Assembly: GCF_905220565.1 (NCBI RefSeq)
Contig: NC_059402.1
Span: 10,293,501-10,357,500, forward strand
Length of the DNA stretch: 64,000 nt
Reading direction: 5' to 3'
Source of the DNA: Melitaea cinxia
Lineage: Eukaryota > Arthropoda > Insecta > Lepidoptera > Nymphalidae
The translations under genes were made by a program, and so were the position numbers. The notes under the pieces were generated by a model. The model worked only from the letters and a program-made list of their open reading frames with translations, was not told the DNA's origin and searched no databases. This document shows positions 56,511 through 64,000 of this stretch, one piece after another (positions within the stretch are counted from its first letter, which is position 1; each line of letters starts with the position of its first letter).

Positions 56511-59500
56511 ATGGCAGACGATGAACAAGATCCTAAAGAATATCGCTGGGAAACTGGCTACGAGAAAACTTGGTAATCTTCACTTTATCTATTCTATATA
56601 TAATAATGAAGACTATGTTCTTTGACTACATACTTTTATATACAGGGAGGCTATTAAAGAAGATGAAGATGGTTTGGTTCAAGGATTGGTTGCCGAATTT
56701 GCCCAAAAAGCCGCCCGAAAAGCGGTCACCAGTCGTCGTGGTCCTGTCAGACTTGGCATGATGCGTCACTTACTTGTAGCAATTGATTGCTCTGAAGCAA
56801 TGAGCGGTCAAGATTTGAAGCCTATGAGATTTCTATGTACACTTAAAGTAAATTATGTTTTTATACTTCTACCCAATATAGTTATGGAATTCTTTCATCT
56901 GCTAATATTATACCTAATGGGCTGAATGGTTTTATCAATTTAAATTAGTTTAAGGAAAATTTTGTGTGAAACAACAAATAAATTCACATAAAGTAATTTC
57001 AACATTAAAAAAAAATCTAGTTTTAGAATTTTTATTTCAGTTATTGGAGAAGTTTGTTGAAGAATTCTTCGATCAGAATCCTTTAAGTCAACTTGGTGTT
57101 ATAGCAATAAAAAATAAAAGAGCTGAAAAGATAACAGAACTCTCGGGAAATATTAGAAAACATATAAAAGCTGTGCAAGGGTATGTGTTACATAATATTG
57201 TAAGATTTATAAGTTAAACATATTTAATATGGTTTTATTATTATCATTGAATCTTATTTGGTGTGTAGGTTGTCTAATATCGCGTTAACAGGGGAACCGT
57301 CATTACAAAATACTTTGGAACTTGCTGCTAGGACTCTGAGACCTCTCCCAGGGCATGCATCTAGAGAGCTTCTTGTTTTATTTGGGTCTCTGACAACGTG
57401 TGATCCTGGAGACATAAATAATACAATACAGGTAATAATTTTACTGTAATATGTTAAAAAAATAAGTATCAAATAATCCAGTAAAGACACCTGTGACATT
57501 TGTATTGCTTGAAGTATATTTGCTTCTTTAGCATTTAGCCGTTTCTGTGAAGTGTTTTATTTAAAATTCACAATTTTTTATTTCTGTAATGCAATGATTA
57601 ACGATAATTTTATTTGAGATTATGTTTTCAGACACTTAAAAGTGATGGGATTAGGTGTTCGGTTATTGGATTAGCAGCGGAAGTTAGAATATGTAAAAAG
57701 CTATGTCAAGATACTGGTGGAGAATATGGGGTTTGTAAAGCTTATATTCTTAAATGTTTATCATCATTTGTATATTTACAATTGCAAAGATAGATTGATT
57801 TTAGTCAAAGCTCTTTCCAATGCAAAACTTGAGTAATAATTCTTAAACACTGTACAAATAATTATGTAGGTAATACTAATTAAGAATTTAATTAAGTATT
57901 ATAATTTTCATTCAGAAAATCGATTATGACTCATACATATGCAGCTCAATGAATTAAACTTAATATCCTTCTTGACTTTCCTATTTATTTACTTGATACT
58001 TTAAAATGTTCACAGTGTAGTAATAATTTAAAACTTAATATATATTATTTTGTTAATATTCTCATATAAAAATCTATTATTTTTTTGCAGGTAGTATTGG
58101 ATGATGTGCACTATAGGTCTCTCCTAATGGAGCATACATCACCGCCAGCTAGGGCTCGCGCTTTGGATGCTGGTCTTGTTAAAATGGGCTTCCCTTACAC
58201 TCCACCTGCAACCCAACCTGATGCTGATCCCCCAATTACAGTGTGTATGTGGTAGGTATATGTATAGAAGAATTTAAAAGTTTTTGGTAACATGTAAAGA
58301 GATATCTCTTTATGTGTTACTCAGAACTTTTTAAAATTTTATTTTCACTGTTTTGATTTGGGATTTTCCAGCTATTTATTATTATTATATTGTTATCAAG
58401 ACTGAGACGTGGTTCCATAAAGAACATTTTAATTATATAAATTGAGTTCAACCATTAAAAAAAGAAGTGGTTTATTTCTGTTACAAAGAAAGACGTACAA
58501 TTCACATTTTTGTAAATCAAATAGTATAAAGAAATATATCTAAACTAGCTGACCTGGCGAACTTCGTATTACCTTATTTTTTTCTGAAATATAATAATAA
58601 CATAATATATCAAAATAAAATATAGCCTATCTTTTAAGTTGGATCAAACTGCACACGGTGTGCAAATTTGACTAAAATCGGTTAAGTAGTTTAGGAGTCC
58701 ATTGAGGACAAACATTGTGACACGAGATTTATATATATTAAGATTTGAAGGAAACTTGTTATCTGAATAACTGGGTTCTCTTTTCTAGGAATCCGATTTA
58801 ATTACAGAGCTAGTTTAATAAAGTGGTTTGTGCGTGTTGTTTGCAGTCACCTGGAGGAGGGTGAGGGGGACGGCGAGGGGGGTGCGAGTGGGGAAGGGCA
58901 CGTGTGTCCGCAGTGTCGCAGCAAGTATTGCTCGCTACCGGCGCAGTGTCGCACGTGTGGCTTGACACTCGCCTCCGCGCCGCACCTCGCCAGGTTCTCA
59001 CACTACGAGATATTTAACTCTTACATTATAATATAATATAGCAGTAATTCTTTTTACTATATTTTTGTATAGGTCTTATCATCATCTGTTTCCTGTAGAC
59101 CCTTATGAAGAAGTCAAAAATGAGGGTCAGGCACAATTCTGTTTTGGTTGTTTGAGATCTTTTACGGATCTTGATAAACAGGTTAGTACAAAATCTATTT
59201 TTTGTTTATATAAACTGCACTATTTTGTTTTATTTTATTATTTTATATTTGTTTACAAGGAATAAAGAAAAGTATATGATGAGTCAAGGATTAGGATAAA
59301 TTCAGTTGCACATTATAATGATTTTTACTGAATTCTGTAGTCCAATCTTAAATTACGTCGATTCGACTCACTACTATTGGAGTTACAATCATGTTCACTC
59401 ACTTATCACTTCAGCCTATCGCAGTCCACTGCTGGATATAGGCCTCCCCAAGTTCGCGCCAGACATCCCGGTCTTCCGCAATCCTCATCCAGCCTACATC

Positions 59501-62500
59501 GGCAATCTTACGTAGATCGTCGGTCTAACGTCCCGGAGGACGTCCCACACTGCGTTTGCGAAGACGCGGTCTCCACTCTAGGGCCCGTCTACTCCAACGG
59601 CCATTTGTCCTGCGACACAGATGACCAGCCCACTGCCACTTCAACTTGCTGATTCTGTGGGCTATGACGGTTACTTTCTTTCACTCGCAGATAGTCTCAT
59701 TTCTAATCCTATCTTTGAGAGAAACCCCAAGCATAGCCCGTTCCATTGCACGTTGAGCGACTCTAAACTTGTGGACCAGTCCCTTCGTCAGTGTCCACGT
59801 CTCGGCTGCGTATGTTAACACAGGCAGGACGCATTGTTCGAAGACTTGTTTCTTCAAGCATTGCGGAATCTTTGAAGTGAAGACTCGACGAAGCCTGCCA
59901 AACGCCAACCCAACCGAATCCTCCTGTGGCCTCCTTCTCGAAGTTGTTGCGCCCTAGTTGGATAGTATGGCCTAGGTAAATATAATCCTGAACAACTTCG
60001 AGAAGGGTACCATCAACCGATACCGGTCTCGTATGACTTGGTTGTTAAACATAACTTTCGTTTTGTCTAAGTTCATACAGAGACCGACACGCTGGGAGGA
60101 CTCGTTTAGGCCGGCCAGCATCCGGCCTAACTCATCCAACGTCTCCGCAAAGATGACAATATCGTCAGCGAAATGAAGGTGAGAGATGTATCCGCCGTTG
60201 ACGTTGATGACGTTCCCCCAGTCCAAGGTCTTAAAGACATCCTCCAGCGCAGTGGTAAACAGTTTCGGTGATATTATATCTCCCTGTCTTACCCCACGCC
60301 GGAGGGAAATAGGTCTTGTTCTCTGGTCCTGGACATGAACGTTCATCGTCGCCGCGTCGCACATACATTTCAGTACCTCGATATATCGCCAGTCGATATG
60401 ACGCCTGTGCAGAGAGTTCAGGACAGCCCGGGTCTCGACGAGTCGAAGGCTTTCTCGTAGTCCACAAATGCCATACACAGCGGTTGATTATATTCTTCCG
60501 TCTTTTGAATAATCAGCCGAACAGCTGTAGCCATTTTGAAACCCAGCCTGCTCTGGTGGTTGGAATTCGTCGAGTCTTCTGGCGAGACGATTCGTAACAA
60601 CCCTCGAAATCAGCTTATAGACGTGGCTCAGAAGTGAGATCGATCTGTAATTCTTCAACAGAGACTTATCGCCTTTCTTAAAGAACAGCACCACCACACT
60701 CCTGGACCACGCCTCCGGCGTGGTACCTCGGTGGATGACGGCGTTAAAGAGTCTTGCCAAGGTTTTTAGGACAGGTCGCCCTGCGGCCTTAAGGAGCTCA
60801 GTGGTAACTCAGTCATCCTCCGGGGTCTTTCCGTCTTCAAGCTGCTCGAGCGCTGCACTAATCTCATCCTCTTCGAAGTCCGGGATACACTCCGAATAAT
60901 GGCGCAACAATGATGCCCGTGGATCTTGCCTGTGATCTCGTGTCCCAAGTCGCAGGCTTGCGTGCGCTCGACGAGTACAGCTGTCCATAAAAATTCATAA
61001 CCTTTTCTCGGATCTGAGGGCGAGAGCAGACGGTTCTGCCATCTGCTGTTTTAAGCTTCGCAAGAAGGCTTCTCCCCAATGGTCTTTGGAAAACTTTGGA
61101 CCCCCTATTCTTCTCAATCAGAGTAGTAATCTCTCTCGTATTTGAGCAGCGGAGGTCTCGGCGAATAAGTTTCCGTATCCTCTTGGAAAGAGCCCTCTGT
61201 TCTGGCGAAGCAGCTGGCAACTCACGCCTCTGCCGCATCAGATCCAAGGCTTCGGGAGAAATTTTGGATTGCTTCGTTGGTTTTGTTGGTGGAAAGTGCC
61301 TGCGACCCAGTGTACACACTGTCTTCACCACGTTGTCGGTTATCTCGTCCACGTCGCTAGTAGTTTCCAGCGAATCGAATTTGTTTTGGAGTTCCAATTG
61401 GAACTGCTCGGAGCCACGTAGTATTTGGGGTAGCGTAGGTCGGAGAGTAGATTTCATCAAGCGGGTCCGCTCCTTTCGGAGACATATATTCAGTGCCCCG
61501 TACTATCCGGTGGTCGCTGCCGGTGTTAAACCTGTTAACCACTGAGACATCTCTGAATATATTTATCCGCTATGATGAAATCTATCTCGTTTCTCGTCAC
61601 AGTATCGGGGCTTTGCCATATTCGTCTCCTTTGGGGCTTCTTCTCAAAAATTGAGTTCATCAAGAAGAGCCCTCCGATTCGAGAAAGTTGACAAGTTGAC
61701 AATCTGCCCCCTGCAAATCCTGTGCCCCAATCCGTGTGGTCCGATGCTCGATCCGTCGCGGTCTTGTACTCCCACTTTAGCAATGAAGCGTTTTAATGTT
61801 TTTTACATTTTCCCAGACACATTCAAATTGTTTGGCACTGGATGACAAGATTTCTAAAGTTATCCCAAAGAAAATATAAAAAAATTGAGCTTTATACTTT
61901 AACGAATTTAAGGTACTATTTTATACACCTTTATTACCTGTTATCTGCCCAAGTAATCACTACCCAAACTCTATAGTCGCTGGTCGTTCTTACCTGTATT
62001 GGGGACTTGCACAGAAAAATTTTCAGCTTTTAAAAAATAACGAAGGTCTAGCCGTCGTGGGCTCTTGCTCTATAATCTGATTCTGCTAAATCTTGTTTGA
62101 TTCCGTGGAGTTATGATATAGATTCATGTTTTCTGTTCTCCTTTTCCTTTGCCCTTCTAGTTTTGTCTTAAGCTAAACCTATTTAAAGAGCTTTTGAAGC
62201 TTGGATTTTATTTATACAACTAGGTCGGCAATCGAGCGTACGGCCCGGCCCACCTGACAGCAAGCGGTAGCTTATAGACGTCTATTACACCAGAAGCTTC
62301 GCAGGCGCGTTGTCAAAGCTACTCCCATTCTCTTCCCGGTGCTCTGGTCACCTTATTAACAACAGGAACACAACAATGCTTGAGAGCATTGTTATTTAGC
62401 TATGATCTTCTGTAAGGTAGAGGGTACTTCCCTAGTCGGGCTGCTCTAGATTTCGAACAGGATATTTCCAGGTATGTCTCAGTAGCAGGGTACTTTCGGT

Positions 62501-63588
62501 TGTGAAAAATAAATTATAAAATTTGATAAAAATTAAAATTTATGTAAAAATACACTTAAATATTCTAATTTGGAATCGTAAAAGCACATTATTGTTTTAT
62601 TATATTGAAATTAAAAGTCGTATATTTTAATCTGTATATCAAGTGACCTAAAACACGACTCTCCATGATATGACGTCATACGAACAATAACAAAAATAAA
62701 GTTCTCTTTCGTTAGTGCATTTCATTTGTACCTATTTATTTATTAAAATGCAAAAAGGTTTTGTAAAAGCAGATAGTACGAATCTGCCAAAAATTGATTC
62801 AATGATGGTTGCAAAGTTTTTTGCATGTAACCCAGACTTCGGTTCTGCCGAATTTCGGAATGTTAAAACATCTTTGTAAGTATTACTTGTTATATTATTC
62901 TTTTTTTTAATGTAGGTTTACTTAATTTGAAAAATAATGTTAGAAAGTCTTAAAAGGTTATGTTTTATTCCTTAAGTTACTGCCAAATTAAGACTTAATA
63001 GTTTTTTTTTAATGCTAGTATTTGTAGGTACAGCTAGACACTACACACCAACGATAGCTATTGTAATTCATTATTTCACACAAAAACACCAAATGTTTGT
63101 AGCTGTTAACATTGAACGTAGAGTACCTATATATATAAAAGGATTGAACTTTTGACGTATTGAACGAGTTCGGTCTTACATACGTCATACACGACGTTGC
63201 TAACAATATTACGTCACCAAATGGTTAATAGCGTTTTCGCGGAAATAAAAAAAGTTTTAAAATATAATTTAATTTTATGGCATGAAAGCGTGTTTATTTT
63301 GCCGAAATATATTTTTTTTGTGGCTCTTTATTAGAAAATCAACATTTTGAAGTACTTTTTCGAACATAGTGGAATACCCTACTATGCTCTACCTTAGTAC
63401 AATTTCCTACCTAAATAACCTTATTTGCATGAAGTAATTTTCGTTTTGTTCCCCAGCTGTACCGCTGCTCGCGCTGCAGCGAGTTCTACTGCTGGGAGTG
63501 CGAGCACGTGGTGTCGAGCTCGCTGCACGTGTGCCCCGGCTGCGCCTCGCGTCCGCACCTCTACCAGCGCCTGCCGCAGGCCGACTGA
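56511..63588 (+). CDS. Ssl1: General transcription factor IIH subunit 2 (p44/Ssl1), 404 aa
   Basis: p44 subunit of the TFIIH core; it stimulates the XPD helicase in transcription initiation and nucleotide excision repair. Exons: 56511-56572, 56646-56847, 57041-57180, 57269-57431, 57632-57730, 58091-58251, 58847-58993, 59073-59181, 63457-63588. Total 1215 nt with all phases consistent. An N-terminal vWA/Ssl1 domain (RHLLVAIDCSEAMSGQDLKP, FGSLTTCDPGDI, VIGLAAEVRICKKL) is followed by a C4-type zinc finger (CPQCRSKYCSLPAQCRTCGL) and SAPHLARSYHHLFP. A C-terminal RING-like C4C4 (CFGCLRSF, then CSRCSEFYCWECEHVV and CPGCASRPHLY) closes it. The usual metal-site Asp is present as AIDCSE. Length is close to the human protein. 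The last intron (4.3 kb) holds an antisense RTE LINE. Confidence 0.96.
58545..58745 (-). mobile_element. Helitron-like fragment in GTF2H2 intron 6
   Basis: On the minus strand it ends ACGAAGTTCGCCAGGTCAGC then TAGT, with a body CTAAACTACTTAACCGATTT; a common lepidopteran nonautonomous repeat. Confidence 0.5.
59400..61800 (-). mobile_element. RTE-clade LINE, antisense in the last GTF2H2 intron
   Basis: Minus-strand order: end of the AP endonuclease (SPDTVTRNEIDFII, about 61590), linker (PRYLPQILRGSEQF-like, HFPPTKPTKQSKI), RT fingers (VVVLFFKKGDKSLLKNYRSI, about 60680), AFVDYEKAFDS (60440), RRGVRQGDIISPKLF (60290), LHFADDIVIFAET (60160) and MNLDKTKVMFN (60060). Then LTYAAETWTLTKGLV and LGVSLKDRIRNETI (59730). 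The 3' end (about 59400-59450) is the GGAGGCCTAT...CAGCAGTGGACT tail shared with the SINE-like repeats. Stops at about 60420, 60765 and 61360 and several shifts inactivate it. The 5' end is truncated. Confidence 0.85.
62215..62470 (-). mobile_element. Interspersed repeat in the last GTF2H2 intron
   Basis: Inverse orientation relative to the 18180-18415 family (complement of GCCGACCTAGTTGT; complement of ACCGCTTGCTGTCAGGTGG). Noncoding. Confidence 0.55.
62748..62876 (+). pseudogene. First-exon-like fragment of a YqaJ-type mobile-associated protein
   Basis: 43 codons from ATG (MQKGFVKADSTNLPK, DSMMVAKFFACN, FGSAEFRNVKTS), ending TT/GTAAGT, a consensus splice donor. The motif (MVA.FF..N..F.SAE.R..K) is familiar from the N-terminus of insect proteins with a C-terminal YqaJ-like nuclease domain; this is recall, not a search. 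No following exon is visible in the remaining 600 bp before GTF2H2 exon 9, so it is probably a fragment. It lies sense to GTF2H2 and could act as a cryptic exon there. Confidence 0.4.
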
Positions 63589-63606
63589 GCGGACGAACGC
63601 GATATA

Positions 63607-63850
63607 ACTTAACTCTTTGTTACTGTTAACTCCTTTTTATTTTTGCGTTATCTTCATTGCCTCCTTCTCCCTTCCCTTTCAGTAGGTATAAAAAGTTCGA
63701 AGGTATGAAAATTAAGAAGAATTTCAGTTCACGTCGACAGCATAATACATGAACGAAATAAACTTTTTGTTACTATTTGTAACTTTTTATTTTAGCGTTA
63801 TCTTCATTTCCTACTTATCCCTTCCTTTCGGTAGGTATGAAAAAAAAGGA
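63607..63850. repeat. Diverged tandem duplication downstream of GTF2H2
   Basis: Two units of about 95 bp (63611-63700 and 63758-63850) share TTTGTTACT, GCGTTATCTTCATT, CCTTCC(C)TTTC and GTAGGTAT. They are separated by unrelated sequence. Confidence 0.7.
63757..63762 (+). terminator. Candidate poly(A) signal of GTF2H2
   Basis: AATAAA 169 nt after the stop codon at 63588, the first canonical hexamer on this strand downstream. Cleavage site not determined. Confidence 0.4.
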
Positions 63851-64000
63851 GACCTTTCTAGTAGTTATGCTATGGAGCTCCGAAGCCCAATCCAAAAACT
63901 ATCGACCATTCGAAAATATTTTCATAATCGTAACCGTATCCGTAGCTGATACAATATGAATATTGTTCATAATTCCAAATATGATATATTCTATCGGGAA

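Overview
The window reads as nuclear DNA of a lepidopteran (moth or butterfly). The evidence is AT-rich sequence, short-exon spliced genes with insect-type products, and repeat families typical of Lepidoptera: RTE, Jockey and CR1 LINEs, tRNA-headed SINEs, Helitron ends, TTA-flanked Harbinger and 8-bp-TSD hAT elements. No bacterial operons, CRISPR arrays or rRNA genes are visible.

Four host genes can be supported. (1) A single-exon SWSAP1-like gene (+, 10596-11093). (2) A 22-exon Chromator orthologue (-, 31326-13962; 916 codons plus stop, chromodomain split over two exons). (3) A complete 4-exon Ubc9/lesswright SUMO E2 gene (-, 50632-48815; 159 aa). (4) A complete 9-exon TFIIH p44/GTF2H2/Ssl1 gene (+, 56511-63588; 404 aa). 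All splice phases close in all three spliced genes. Chromator (interphase chromatin architecture and spindle matrix), Ubc9 (sumoylation) and p44 (transcription and repair) are all nuclear, but nothing in the sequence shows co-regulation.

Layout: 1-3760 is a pile-up of LINE fragments, one with an internal inversion. 4449-5265 is a hAT MITE with perfect 8-bp TSDs. 5576-6927 is a decayed replicase fragment of a virga-like RNA virus (endogenous viral element). 6919-10140 is a broken LINE with RT and RNase H. 10.6-11.1 kb is the SWSAP1-like gene. 14-31.3 kb is Chromator, its introns holding MITEs, SINEs, Helitron ends, a 330-bp polypurine tract and a 42-bp tandem repeat. 33.5-34.8 kb is a TTA-flanked MITE, followed by a CR1-like LINE (35-38 kb). 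39378-44641 is a Harbinger derivative disrupted by a Ty3/Gypsy-type element whose two 296-bp LTRs appear identical although its coding interior is broken. 45.5-47.5 kb is a SINE/Helitron mosaic. 48.8-50.6 kb is Ubc9. 52.1-52.6 kb is a solo LTR. 53.1-55.9 kb is a LINE split by a DNA transposon that itself carries a U2-snRNA-headed retroelement. 56.5-63.6 kb is GTF2H2, with an antisense RTE LINE in its last intron.

The most unusual signal is inside the Gypsy element, upstream of the 3' LTR (43516-43716). Five hairpins share a nearly invariant loop core (GCTAACGTCGTGC), while their stems differ in sequence yet stay complementary. That pattern looks like selection on RNA structure.
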